Source of the DNA: Marthasterias glacialis
Taxonomy: Eukaryota > Echinodermata > Asteroidea > Forcipulatida > Asteriidae
Length of the DNA: 64,000 bases
Direction of reading: 5' to 3'
Assembly: GCA_911728455.2 (NCBI GenBank)
Contig: OU452240.1
Span: 8,575,352 to 8,639,351, forward strand
Below are positions 22,690 through 37,000 of the stretch, one piece after another. A program made the position numbers and the translations under genes. Every line of letters starts with the position of its first letter. Position 1 is the stretch's first letter. The notes under the pieces were generated by a model. That model saw only the letters and a list, made by a program, of their open reading frames with translations, did not search any database and was not told where the DNA came from.

Positions 22690-25113
22690 GACAATTTTCA
22701 AACTTCTCAGAATGCTCTGAGAGCGATTTGGTCCTAACAAACTCGGGTGTTCTGATGCTACGGGTTCAATTCTCGGCGACATTGGAGATGAAAATAATCA
22801 AAACTACTCAGATCGGTCTGAGATTGATTTTGTAACAACAAACAAGGGCATTCTAAAGCTATAAGTTCAACCTCGGCTTCATTTGAAATGGACATTTTTC
22901 TAAAACTCCTCAGAATGCTCTGAGAACGATTTTGTACTAACAAACTCGGGTGTTCTGATGCTACAGTTTCAATCTCAGCAACATTGGTGGTGAAAAAAAT
23001 TAAAATTGCTCTGATCGATCTGAGATTGCTTTTGTACCAACAATCTACGGCATTCCGAAGCTACAAGTTCAACCTCGGTTATATTTGATATAATCAATTT
23101 TCAAACTTCTCAGAATGCTCTGAGAGCGATTTAGTCCTAACAAACTCAGGGTGTTCTGATGCTACTGGTTCAATTCTCGGCGACTTTGGAGGTGAAAAAA
23201 ATCAAAACTACCGAGATCGGTCTGAGATTGATTTTGTACCAAGAAACAAGGACAATCTGACGTTATAACTTCAAACTCGGCTTCATTTGAAATGGACAAA
23301 TTTCAAACTACTAACAATGCTCTGAGAACGATTTTGTACTAACAAACTCGGGCGTTCTGATGCTACAGTTTCAATCTCGGCAACATTGGTGGTGAAAGAA
23401 ATTAAGATTGCTCTGATCGGTCTGAGATTGATTTTGTACCAACAAACTTGGACATTCTGAAGCTAAAAGTTCAACCTCGGTTATATTTGAGATGGAAAAT
23501 TTTCAAACTTCTCAGAATGCTCTGAGAGCGATTTGGTCCTAACAAACTCGGGTGTTCTGATGCTACGGGTTCAATTCTCGGCGACATTGGAGATGAAAAT
23601 AATCAAAACTACTCAGATCGGTCTGAGATTGATTTTGTAACAACAAACAAGGGCATTCTAAAGCTATAAGTTCAACCTCGGCTTCATTTGAAATGGACAT
23701 TTTTCTAAAACTCCTCAGAATGCTCTGACAACGATTTTGTACTAACAAACTCGGGTGTTCTGATGCTACAGTTTCAATCTCGGCAACATTGGTGGTGAAA
23801 AAAATTAAAATTGCTCTGATCGATCTGAGATCAGATGTTTTTGTAACAACAAACTTGGACATTCTGAAGCTAAAAGTTCAACCTCGGTTATATTTGAGAT
23901 GGACAATTTTCAAACTTCTCAGAATTCTCTGAGAGCGATTTGGTCCTAACAAACTCGGGTGTTCTGATGCTACGGGTTCAATTCTCGGCGACATTGGAGG
24001 TGAAAATAATCAAAACTACTCAGATCGGTCTGAGATTGATTTTGTAACAACAAACAAGGGCATTCTAAAGCTATAAGTTCAACCTCGGCTTCATTTGAAA
24101 TGGACATTTTTCTAAAACTCCTCAGAATGCTCTGAGAACGATTTTGTACTAACAAACTCGGGTGTTCTGATGCTACACTTTCAATCTCAGCAACATTGGT
24201 GGTGAAAAAAATTAAAATTGCTCTGATCGATCTGAGATTGCTTTTGTACCAACAATCTACGGCATTCCGAAGCTACAAGTTCAACCTCGGTTATATTTGA
24301 TATAATCAATTTTCAAACTTCTCAGAATGCTCTGAGAGCGATTTGGTCCTAACAAACTCAGGGTGTTCTGATGCTACTGGTTCAATTCTCGGCGACTTTG
24401 GAGGTGAAAAAAATCAAAACTACCGAGATCGGTCTGAGATTGATTTTGTACCAAGAAACAAGGACAATCTGACGTTATAACTTCAAACTCGGCTTCATTT
24501 GAAATGGACAAATTTCAAACTACTAACAATGCTCTGAGAACGATTTTGTACTAACAAACTCGGGCGTTCTGATGCTACAGTTTCAATCTCGGCAACATTG
24601 GTGGTGAAAGAAATTAAGATTGCTCTGATCGGTCTGAGATTGATTTTGTACCAACAAACTTGGACATTCTGAAGCTAAAAGTTCAACCTCGGTTATATTT
24701 GAGATGGAAAATTTTCAAACTTCTCAGAATGCTCTGAGAGCGATTTGGTCCTAACAAACTCGGGTGTTCTGATGCTACGGGTTCAATTCTCGGCGACATT
24801 GGAGATGAAAATAATCAAAACTACTCAGATCGGTCTGAGATTGATTTTGTAACAACAAACAAGGGCATTCTAAAGCTATAAGTTCAACCTCGGCTTCATT
24901 TGAAATGGACATTTTTCTAAAACTCCTCAGAATGCTCTGACAACGATTTTGTACTAACAAACTCGGGTGTTCTGATGCTACAGTTTCAATCTCGGCAACA
25001 TTGGTGGTGAAAAAAATTAAAATTGCTCTGATCGATCTGAGATCAGATGTTTTTGTAACAACAAACTTGGACATTCTGAAGCTAAAAGTTCAACCTCGGT
25101 TATATTTGAGATG
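22690..25113. repeat. Second tandem pair of 1,212 bp
   Basis: Positions 22758 and 23563 recur at 23970 and 24775. The block contains the GAGATCAGATGTTTTTGT variant. Similarity continues to about 25250. It is a duplication independent of the one at 16425-18848, yet has the same length of twelve monomers. Confidence 0.82.
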
Positions 25114-25282
25114 GACAATTTTCAAACTTCTCAGAATTCTCTGAGAGCGATTTGGTCCTAACAAACTCGGGTGTTCTGATGCTACGGGTTCAATTCTCGG
25201 CGACATTGGAGGTGAAAATAATCAAAACTACTCAGATCGGTCTGAGATTGATTTTGTACCAACAAACCAGGGCAATCTGACG

Positions 25283-25573
25283 TTATAACTTCAAACTCGG
25301 CTTCATTTGAAATGGACAAATTTCAAACTCCTCAGAATACTGTGAGAGTGGTTTTGAACAAACAAAAAAGGGCATTCTGAAGCAACAAAGTTCAGCCTCA
25401 GCTTCATTTGAAACGGACAATTTTCTCAAATTAAGAACGATTTTGTACTGACAAACTTCGGAGTTCTGAAAAAATTTAAAATTGCTCCGATCGGTCTGAG
25501 ATTGGTTTTGTACCAACAAAAGAGAACATTCTGAAGCTACAAGTTCAAACTCGGTTACATTTGAGATGGACAA
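25283..25573. repeat. Damaged-monomer cassette, copy 3
   Basis: Lies 4,554 bp after copy 2 with the same flanks on the right. It differs at a few bases (for example GAGAACATTC for GAGGACATTC). Confidence 0.85.
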
Positions 25574-28500
25574 TTTTCAAACTCGGGTGTTCTGAACCTA
25601 CTGGTTCAATCTCGGCGACTTTGAAGGTGAAAACAATAAAAACTACTCAGGATCGGTCTGAAATTGACTTTGTACCAACAAACAAGGGCAATTTGAAGCT
25701 ACAAGTTCAACCTCGGTTACATTTGAGATGAACAATTTTCGAACTACTCAAAATTTTGTGAGAATGCTTTTGTACCAACAAACAAAAGCATTCTGAAGCT
25801 AAAAGTTCAACCTAGGTTATATTTGAGGTGAACAATTTTCAAACTTCTCAGAATGCTCTGACAGCGATTTGGTCCTAACAAACTGAGGGTGTTCTGATGC
25901 TACTGGTTCAATTCTCGGCGACTTTGGAGGTGAAACAATTAAAACTACCTGAGATCGGTCTGAGATTGATTTTGTACCAACAAACGAGGACATTCTGAAG
26001 CTAAAAGTTCGACCTCGGTTATATTTGAGATAAACAATTTTCAAACTACTCAGAATGGCTCTGAGAGCCATTTTGTACTAACAAACTCGGGTGTTCTGAA
26101 CCTACTGGTTCAATCCCGGCAACATTGGAGGTGAAAAAATTAAAACTGCTCTGATCGGTCTGAGATTGATTTTGTAACAACAAACAAAAGCATTCTGAAA
26201 CTATATGTTCATTCTCGGTTACATTTGATATAATCAATTTTCAAACTTCTCAGAATGCTCTGAGAGCGATTTGGTCCTAACAAACTCAGGTTGTTCTGAT
26301 GCTACTGGTTCAATTTTCGGCGACTTTGGAGGTGAAAAAAATCAAAACTACTGAGATCGGTCTGAGATTGATTTTGTACCAACAAACAAAAAGCATTTTG
26401 AAGCTAAAAGTTCAGCCTCAGCTTCATTTGAAATGGACAATTTTCTCAAACTACTCAGAATGCTCTGAGAACGATTTTGTACTAACAAACTCGGGTGTTC
26501 TGATGCTACAGTTTCAATCTCGGCAACATTGGTGGTGAAAAAATTAAAACTGCTCTGATCGATCTCAGATTGTTTTAGTAACAACAAACAATGGACATTC
26601 TGAAGCTAAAAGTTCGACCTCGGTTATATTTGAGGTAAACAATTTTCAAACTACTAAGAATGGCTCTGAGAGCCATTTTGTACTAACAAACTCGGGTGTT
26701 ATGAACTAACTGGTTCAATCCCGGCAACATTGGAGGTGAAAAAATTAAAACTGCTCTGATCGGTCTGAGATTGATTTTGTAACAACAAACAAAAGCATTC
26801 TGAAACTATATGTTCATTCTCGGTTACATTTGATATAATCAATTTTCAAACTTCTCAGAATGCTCTGAGAGCGATTTGGTCCTAACAAACTCAGGTTGTT
26901 CTGATGCTACTGGTTCAATTTTCGGCGACTTTGGAGGTGAAAAAAATCAAAACTACTGAGATCGGTCTGAGATTGATTTTGTACCAACAAACAAGGGCAT
27001 TCTAAAGCTATAAGTTCAACCTGGGCTTCATTTGAAATGGACATTTTTCTAAAACTCCTCAGAATGCTCTGAGAACGATTTTGTACTACCAAACTCGGGT
27101 GTTCTGATGCAACACTTTCAATCTCGGCAACATTGGAAGTGAAAAAATTAAAACTGCTCTGATCGATCTGAGATTGATTTTGTACCAACAAACGAGGACA
27201 TTCTGAAGCTACAAGTTCAAACTCGGTTATATTTGAGATGGACAATTTTCAAACTTCTCAGAATGCTCTGAGAGCGATTTGGTCCTAACAAACTCGGGTG
27301 TTCTGATGCTACGGGTTCAATTCTCGGCGACATTGGAGATGAAAATAATCAAAACTACTCAGATCGGTCTGAGATTGATTTTGTAACAACAAACAAGGGC
27401 ATTCTAAAGCTATAAATTCAACCTCGGCTTCATTTGAAATGGACATTTTTCTAAAACTCCTCAGAATGCTCTGAGAACGATTTTGTACTAACAAACTCGG
27501 GTGTTCTGATGCTACAGTTTCAATCTCAGCAACATTGGTGGTGAAAAAAATTAAAATTGCTCTGATCGATCTGAGATTGCTTTTGTACCAACAATCTACG
27601 GCATTCCGAAGCTACAAGTTCAACCTCGGTTATATTTGATATAATCAATTTTCAAACTTCTCAGAATGCTCTGAGAGCGATTTGGTCCTAACAAACTCAG
27701 GGTGTTCTGATGCTACTGGTTCAATTCTCGGCGACTTTGGAGGTGAAAAAAATCAAAACTACCGAGATCGGTCTGAGATTGATTTTGTACCAACAAACAA
27801 GGGCATTCTAAAGCTATAAGTTCAACCTCGGCTTCATTTGAAATGGACATTTTTCTAAAACTCCTCAGAATGCTTTGAGAACGATTTTGTACTAACAAAC
27901 AAGGACAATCTGACGTTATAACTTCAAACTCGGCTTCATTTGAAATGGACAAATTTCAAACTACACACAATGCTCTGAGAACGATTTTGTACTAACAAAC
28001 TCGGGTGTTCTGATGCAACACTTTCAATCTCGGCAACATTGGAAGTGAAAAAATTAAAACTGCTCTGATCGGTCTGAGATTGATTTTGTACCAACAAACG
28101 AGGACATTCTGAAGCTACAAGTTCAAACTCGGTTATATTTGAGATGGACAATTTTCAAACTTCTCAGAATGCTCTGAGAGCGATTTGGTCGTAACAAACT
28201 TGGGTGTTCTGATGCTACGGGTTCAATTCTGGGCGACATTGGAGGTGAAAATAATCAAAACTACTCAGATCGGTCTGAGATTGATTTTGTACCAACAAAC
28301 AAAAGCATTCTGAAGCTAAAAGTTCAGCCTCAGCTTCATTTGAAATGGACAATTTTCTCAAACTACTCAGAATGCTCTGACAACGATTTTGTACTAACAA
28401 ACTCGGGCGTTCTGATGCTACAGTTTCAATCTCGGCAACATTGGTGGTGAAAAAAATTAAGATTGCTCTGATCGGTCTGAGATTGATTTTGTACCAACAA

Positions 28501-29540
28501 ACTTGGACATTCTGAAGCTAAAAGTTCAACCTCGGTTATATTTGAGATGGAAAATTTTCAAACTTCTCAGAATGCTCTGAGAGCGATTTGGTCCTAACAA
28601 ACTCGGGTGTTCTGATGCTACGGGTTCAATTCTCGGCGACATTGGAGATGAAAATAATCAAAACTACTCAGATCGGTCTGAGATTGATTTTGTAACAACA
28701 AACAAGGGCATTCTAAAGCTATAAGTTCAACCTCGGCTTCATTTGAAATGGACATTTTTCTAAAACTCCTCAGAATGCTCTGAGAACGATTTTGTACTAA
28801 CAAACTCGGGTGTTCTGATGCTACAGTTTCAATCTCAGCAACATTGGTGGTGAAAAAAATTAAAATTGCTCTGATCGATCTGAGATTGCTTTTGTACCAA
28901 CAATCTACGGCATTCCGAAGCTAATAGTTCAACCTCGGTTATATTTGATATAATCAATTTTCAAACTTCTCAGAATGCTCTGAGAGCGATTTGGTCCTAA
29001 CAAACTCAGGGTGTTCTGATGCTACTGGTTCAATTCTCGGCGACTTTGGAGGTGAAAAAAATCAAAACTACCGAGATCGGTCTGAGATTGATTTTGTACC
29101 AAGAAACAAGGACAATCTGACGTTATAACTTCAAACTCGGCTTCATTTGAAATGGACAAATTTCAAACTACTCACAATGCTCTGACAACGATTTTGTACT
29201 AACAAACTCGGGTGTTCTGATGCAACACTTTCAATCTCGGCAACATTGGAAGTGAAAAAATTAAAACTGCTCTGATCGGTCTGAGATTGATTTTGTACCA
29301 ACAAACGAGGACATTCTGAAGCTACAAGTTCAAACTCGGTTATATTTGAGATGGACAATTTTCAAACTTCTCAGAATGCTCTGAGAGCGATTTGGTCGTA
29401 ACAAACTTGGGTGTTCTGATGCTACGGGTTCAATTCTGGGCGACATTGGAGGTGAAAATAATCAAAACTACTCAGATCGGTCTGAGATTGATTTTGTACC
29501 AACAAACAAAAGCATTCTGAAGCTAAAAGTTCAGACTCAG

Positions 29541-32500
29541 CTTCATTTGAAATGGACAATTTTCTCAAACTACTCAGAATGCTCTGACAACGATTTTGTA
29601 CTAACAAACTCGGGCGTTCTGATGCTACAGTTTCAATCTCGGCAACATTGGTGGTGAAAAAAATTAAGATTGCTCTGATCGGTCTGAGATTGATTTTGTA
29701 CCAACAAACTTGGACATTCTGAAGCTAAAAGTTCAACCTCAGTTATATTTGAGATGGAAAATTTTCAAACTTCTCAGAATGCTCTGAGAGCGATTTGGTC
29801 CTAACAAACTCGGGTGTTCTGATGCTACGGGTTCAATTCTCGGCGACATTGGAGATGAAAATAATCAAAACTACTCAGATCGGTCTGAGATTGATTTTGT
29901 AACAACAAACAAGGGCATTCTGAAGCTATAAGTTCAACCTCGGCTTCATTTGAAATGGACATTTTTCTAAAACTCCTCAGAATGCTCTGAGAACGATTTT
30001 GTACTACCAAACTCGGGTGTTCTGATGCAACACTTTCAATCTCGGCAACATTGGAAGTGAAAAAATTAAAACTGCTCTGATCGGTCTGAGATTGATTTTG
30101 TACCAACAAACGAGGACATTCTGAAGCTACAAGTTCAACCTCGGCTTCATTTGAAATGGACATTTTTCTAAAACTCCTCGGAATGCTCTGACAACGATTT
30201 TGTACTAACAAACTCGGGTGTTCTGATGCTACAGTTTCAATCTCAGCAACATTGGTGGTGAAAAAAATTAAAATTGCTCTGATCGATCTGAGATTGCTTT
30301 TGTACCAACAATCTACGGCATTCCGAAGCTACAAGTTCAACCTCGGTTATATTTGATATAATCAATTTTCAAACTTCTCAGAATGCTCTGAGAGCGATTT
30401 GGTCCTAACAAACTCAGGGTGTTCTGATGCTACTGGTTCAATTCTCGGCGACTTTGGAGGTGAAAAAAATCAAAACTACCGAGATCGGTCTGAGATTGAT
30501 TTTGTACCAAGAAACAAGGACAATCTGACGTTATAACTTCAAACTCGGCTTCATTTGAAATGGACAAATTTCAAACTACTCACAATGCTCTGAGAACGAT
30601 TTTGTACTAACAAACTCGGGTGTTCTGATGCAACACTTTCAATCTCGGCAACATTGGAAGTGAAAAAATTAAAACTGCTCTGATCGGTCTGAGATTGATT
30701 TTGTACCAACAAACGAGGACATTCTGAAGCTACAAGTTCAAACTCGGTTATATTTGAGATGGACAATTTTCAAACTTCTCAGAATGCTCTGAGAGCGATT
30801 TGGTCGTAACAAACTTGGGTGTTCTGATGCTACGGGTTCAATTCTGGGCGACATTGGAGGTGAAAATAATCAAAACTACTCAGATCGGTCTGAGATTGAT
30901 TTTGTACCAACAAACAAAAGCATTCTGAAGCTAAAAGTTCAGACTCAGCTTCATTTGAAATGGACAATTTTCTCAAACTACTCAGAATGCTCTGACAACG
31001 ATTTTGTACTAACAAACTCGGGTGTTCTGATGCTACAGTTTCAATCTCGGCAACATTGGTGGTGAAAAAAATTAAGATTGCTCTGATCGATCTGAGATTG
31101 CTTTTGTACCAACAATCTACGGCATTCCGAAGTAATAGTTCAACCTCGGTTATATTTGATATAATCAATTTGCAAACTTCTCAGAATGCTCTGAGAGCGA
31201 TTTGGTTCTAACAAACTCAGGGTGTTCTGATGCTACTGGTTCGATTCTCGGCGACTTTGGAGGTGAAAAAAATCAAAACTACCGAGATCGGTCTGAGATT
31301 GATTTTGTACCAAGAAACAAGGACAATCTGACGTTATAACTTCAAACTCGGCTTCATTTGAAATGGACAAATTTCAAACTACTCACAATGCTCTGAGAAC
31401 GATTTTGTACTAACAAACTCGGGTGTTCTGATGCAACACTTTCAATCTCGGCAACATTGGAAGTGAAAAAATTAAAACTGCTCTGATCGGTCTGAGATTG
31501 ATTTTGTACCAACAAACTGAAGCTACAAGTTCAAACTCGGTTATATTTGAGATGGACAATTTTCAAACTTCTCAGAATGCTCTGAGAGCGATTTGGTCCT
31601 AACAAACTCGGGTGTTCTGATGCTACGGGTTCAATTCTGGGCGACATTGGAGATGAAAATAATCAAAACTACTCAGATCGGTCTGAGATTGATTTTGTAA
31701 CAACAAACAAGGGCATTCTAAAGCTATAAGTTCAACCTCGGCTTCATTTGAAATGGACATATTTCTAAAACTCCTCAGAATGCTCTGAGAACGATTTTGT
31801 ACTAACAAACTCGGGTGTTCTGATGCTACAGTTTCAATCTCAGCAACATTGGTGGTGAAAAAAATTAAAATTGCTCTGATCGATCTGAGATTGCTTTTGT
31901 ACCAACAACCATGGACATTCTGAAGCTAAAAGTTCAACCTCGGTTATATTTGAGATGGAAAATTTTCAAACTTCTCAGAATGCTCTGAGAGCGATTTGGT
32001 CCTAACAAACTCAGGGTGTTCTGATGCTACTGGTTCAATTCTCGGCGACTTTGGAGGTGAAAAAAATCAAAACTACCGAGATCGGTCTGAGATTGATTTT
32101 GTACCAACAAACAAGGACAATCTGACGTTATAACTTCAAACTCGGCTTCATTTGAAATGGACAAATTTCAAACTACTCACAATGCTCTGAGAACGATTTT
32201 GTACTAACAAACTCGGGTGTTCTGATGCAACACTTTCAATCTCGGCAACATTGGAAGTGAAAAAATTAAAACTGCTCTGATCGGTCTGAGATTGATTTTG
32301 TACCAACAAACGATGACATTCTGAAGCTACAAGTTCAAACTCGGTTATATTTGAGATGGACAATTTTCAAACTTCTCAGAATGCTCTGAGAGCGATTTGG
32401 TCCTAACAAACTTGGGTGTTCTGATGCTACGGGTTCAATTCTGGGCGACATTGGAGGTGAAAATAATCAAAACTACTCAGATCGGTCTGAGATTGATTTT

Positions 32501-34098
32501 GTACCAACAAACAAAAGCATTCTGAAGCTAAAAGTTCAGCCTCAGCTTCATTTCAAATGGACAATTTTCTCAAACTACTCAGAATGCTCTGACAACGATT
32601 TTGTACTAACAAACTCGGGTGTTCTGATGCTACAGTTTCAATCTCGGCAACATTGGTGGTGAAAAAAATTAAGATTGCTCTGATCGATCTGAGATTGCTT
32701 TTGTAACAACAATCTACGGCATTCCGAAGCTAATAGTTCAACCTCGGTTACATTTAATATAATAAATTTTCAAACTTCTCAGAATGCTCTGAGAGCGATT
32801 TGGTCCTAACAAACTCAGGGTGTTCTGATGCTACTGGTTCAAATCAAAACTACCGAGATCGGTCTGAGATTGATTTTGTACCAACAAACAAGGACAATCT
32901 GACGTTATAACTTCAAACTCGGCTTCATTTGAAATGGACAAATTTCAAACTACTCACAATGCTCTGAGAGCGATTTTGTACTAACAAACTCGGGTGTTCT
33001 GATGCTACACTTTCAATCTCGGCAACATTGGAAGTGAAAAAATTAAAACTGCTCTTATCGGTCTGAGATTGATTTTGTACCAACAAACGAGGACATTCTG
33101 AAGCTACAAGTTCAAACTAGGTTATATTTGAGATGGACAATTTTCAAACTTCTCAGAATGCTCTGAGAGCGATTTGGTCCTAACAAACTCGGGTGTTCTG
33201 ATGCTACGGGTTCAATTCTGGGCGACATTGGAGGTGAAAATAATCAAAACTACTCAGATCGGTCTGAGATTGATTTTGTACCAACAAACAAAAGCATTCT
33301 GAAGCTAAAAGTTCAGCCTCAGCTTCATTTGAAATGGACAATTTTCTCAAACTACTCAGAATGCTCTGACAACGATTTTGTACTAACAAACTCGGGTGTT
33401 CTGATGCTACAGTTTCAATCTCGGCAACATTGGTGGTGAAAAAAATTAAGATTGCTCTGATCGATCTGAGATTGCTTTTGTAACAACAATCTACGGCATT
33501 CCGAAGTAATAGTTCAACCTCGGTTACATTTAATATAATAAATTTTCAAACTTCTCAGAATGCTCTGAGAGCGATTTGGTCCTAACAAACTCAGGGTGTT
33601 CTGATGCTACTGGTTCAAATCAAAACTACCGAGATCGGTCTGAGATTGATTTTGTACCAACAAACAAGGACAATCTGACGTTATAACTTCAAACTCGGCT
33701 TCATTTGAAATGGACAAATTTCAAACTACTCACAATGCTCTGAGAGCGATTTTGTACTAACAAACTCGGGTGTTCTGATGCTACACTTTCAATCTCGGCA
33801 ACATTGGAAGTGAAAAAATTAAAACTGCTCTTATCGGTCTGAGATTGATTTTGTACCAACAAACGAGGACATTCTGAAGCTACAAGTTCAAACTCGGTTA
33901 TATTTGAGATGGAAAATTTTCAAACTTCTCAGAATGCTCTGAGAGCGATTTGGTCCTAACAAACTCGGGTGTTCTGATGCTACGGGTTCAATTCTCGGCG
34001 ACATTGGAGGTGAAAATAATCAAAACTACTCAGATCGGTCTGAGATTGATTTTGTAACAACAAACAAGGGCATTCTAAAGCTATAAGTTCAACCTCGG
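29541..34098. repeat. Higher-order unit of 4,558 bp, copy 1
   Basis: Landmarks at 29825, 30551, 30830, 31623 and 33204 recur exactly at +4558. It includes an internal tandem step of about 777 bp (32.7 and 33.5 kb) marked by a 27-bp deletion. Confidence 0.88.
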
Positions 34099-37000
34099 CT
34101 TCATTTGAAATGGACAATTTTCTCAAACTACTCAGAATGCTCTGACAACGATTTTGTACTAACAAACTCGGGCGTTCTGATGCTACAGTTTCAATCTCGG
34201 CAACATTGGTGGTGAAAAAAATTAAGATTGCTCTGATCGGTCTGAGATTGATTTTGTACCAACAAACTTGGACATTCTGAAGCTAAAAGTTCAACCTCAG
34301 TTATATTTGAGATGGAAAATTTTCAAACTTCTCAGAATGCTCTGAGAGCGATTTGGTCCTAACAAACTCGGGTGTTCTGATGCTACGGGTTCAATTCTCG
34401 GCGACATTGGAGATGAAAATAATCAAAACTACTCAGATCGGTCTGAGATTGATTTTGTAACAACAAACAAGGGCATTCTGAAGCTATAAGTTCAACCTCG
34501 GCTTCATTTGAAATGGACATTTTTCTAAAACTCCTCAGAATGCTCTGAGAACGATTTTGTACTACCAAACTCGGGTGTTCTGATGCAACACTTTCAATCT
34601 CGGCAACATTGGAAGTGAAAAAATTAAAACTGCTCTGATCGGTCTGAGATTGATTTTGTACCAACAAACGAGGACATTCTGAAGCTACAAGTTCAACCTC
34701 GGCTTCATTTGAAATGGACATTTTTCTAAAACTCCTCGGAATGCTCTGACAACGATTTTGTACTAACAAACTCGGGTGTTCTGATGCTACAGTTTCAATC
34801 TCAGCAACATTGGTGGTGAAAAAAATTAAAATTGCTCTGATCGATCTGAGATTGCTTTTGTACCAACAATCTACGGCATTCCGAAGCTACAAGTTCAACC
34901 TCGGTTATATTTGATATAATCAATTTTCAAACTTCTCAGAATGCTCTGAGAGCGATTTGGTCCTAACAAACTCAGGGTGTTCTGATGCTACTGGTTCAAT
35001 TCTCGGCGACTTTGGAGGTGAAAAAAATCAAAACTACCGAGATCGGTCTGAGATTGATTTTGTACCAAGAAACAAGGACAATCTGACGTTATAACTTCAA
35101 ACTCAGCTTCATTTGAAATGGACAAATTTCAAACTACTCACAATGCTCTGAGAACGATTTTGTACTAACAAACTCGGGTGTTCTGATGCAACACTTTCAA
35201 TCTCGGCAACATTGGAAGTGAAAAAATTAAAACTGCTCTGATCGGTCTGAGATTGATTTTGTACCAACAAACGAGGACATTCTGAAGCTACAAGTTCAAA
35301 CTCGGTTATATTTGAGATGGACAATTTTCAAACTTCTCAGAATGCTCTGAGAGCGATTTGGTCGTAACAAACTTGGGTGTTCTGATGCTACGGGTTCAAT
35401 TCTGGGCGACATTGGAGGTGAAAATAATCAAAACTACTCAGATCGGTCTGAGATTGATTTTGTACCAACAAACAAAAGCATTCTGAAGCTAAAAGTTCAG
35501 ACTCAGCTTCATTTGAAATGGACAATTTTCTCAAACTACTCAGAATGCTCTGACAACGATTTTGTACTAACAAACTCGGGTGTTCTGATGCTACAGTTTC
35601 AATCTCGGCAACATTGGTGGTGAAAAAAATTAAGATTGCTCTGATCGATCTGAGATTGCTTTTGTACCAACAATCTACGGCATTCCGAAGTAATAGTTCA
35701 ACCTCGGTTATATTTGATATAATCAATTTGCAAACTTCTCAGAATGCTCTGAGAGCGATTTGGTTCTAACAAACTCAGGGTGTTCTGATGCTACTGGTTC
35801 GATTCTCGGCGACTTTGGAGGTGAAAAAAATCAAAACTACCGAGATCGGTCTGAGATTGATTTTGTACCAAGAAACAAGGACAATCTGACGTTATAACTT
35901 CAAACTCGGCTTCATTTGAAATGGACAAATTTCAAACTACTCACAATGCTCTGAGAACGATTTTGTACTAACAAACTCGGGTGTTCTGATGCAACACTTT
36001 CAATCTCGGCAACATTGGAAGTGAAAAAATTGAAACTGCTCTGATCGGTCTGAGATTGATTTTGTACCAACAAACTGAAGCTACAAGTTCAAACTCGGTT
36101 ATATTTGAGATGGACAATTTTCAAACTTCTCAGAATGCTCTGAGAGCGATTTGGTCCTAACAAACTCGGGTGTTCTGATGCTACGGGTTCAATTCTGGGC
36201 GACATTGGAGATGAAAATAATCAAAACTACTCAGATCGGTCTGAGATTGATTTTGTAACAACAAACAAGGGCATTCTAAAGCTATAAGTTCAACCTCGGC
36301 TTCATTTGAAATGGACATATTTCTAAAACTCCTCAGAATGCTCTGAGAACGATTTTGTACTAACAAACTCGGGTGTTCTGATGCTACAGTTTCAATCTCA
36401 GCAACATTGGTGGTGAAAAAAATTAAAATTGCTCTGATCGATCTGAGATTGCTTTTGTACCAACAACCATGGACATTCTGAAGCTAAAAGTTCAACCTCG
36501 GTTATATTTGAGATGGAAAATTTTCAAACTTCTCAGAATGCTCTGAGAGCGATTTGGTCCTAACAAACTCAGGGTGTTCTGATGCTACTGGTTCAATTCT
36601 CGGCGACTTTGGAGGTGAAAAAAATCAAAACTACCGAGATCGGTCTGAGATTGATTTTGTACCAACAAACAAGGACAATCTGACGTTATAACTTCAAACT
36701 CGGCTTCATTTGAAATGGACAAATTTCAAACTACTCACAATGCTCTGAGAACGATTTTGTACTAACAAACTCGGGTGTTCTGATGCAACACTTTCAATCT
36801 CGGCAACATTGGAAGTGAAAAAATTAAAACTGCTCTGATCGGTCTGAGATTGATTTTGTACCAACAAACGATGACATTCTGAAGCTACAAGTTCAAACTC
36901 GGTTATATTTGAGATGGACAATTTTCAAACTTCTCAGAATGCTCTGAGAGCGATTTGGTCCTAACAAACTTGGGTGTTCTGATGCTACGGGTTCAATTCT

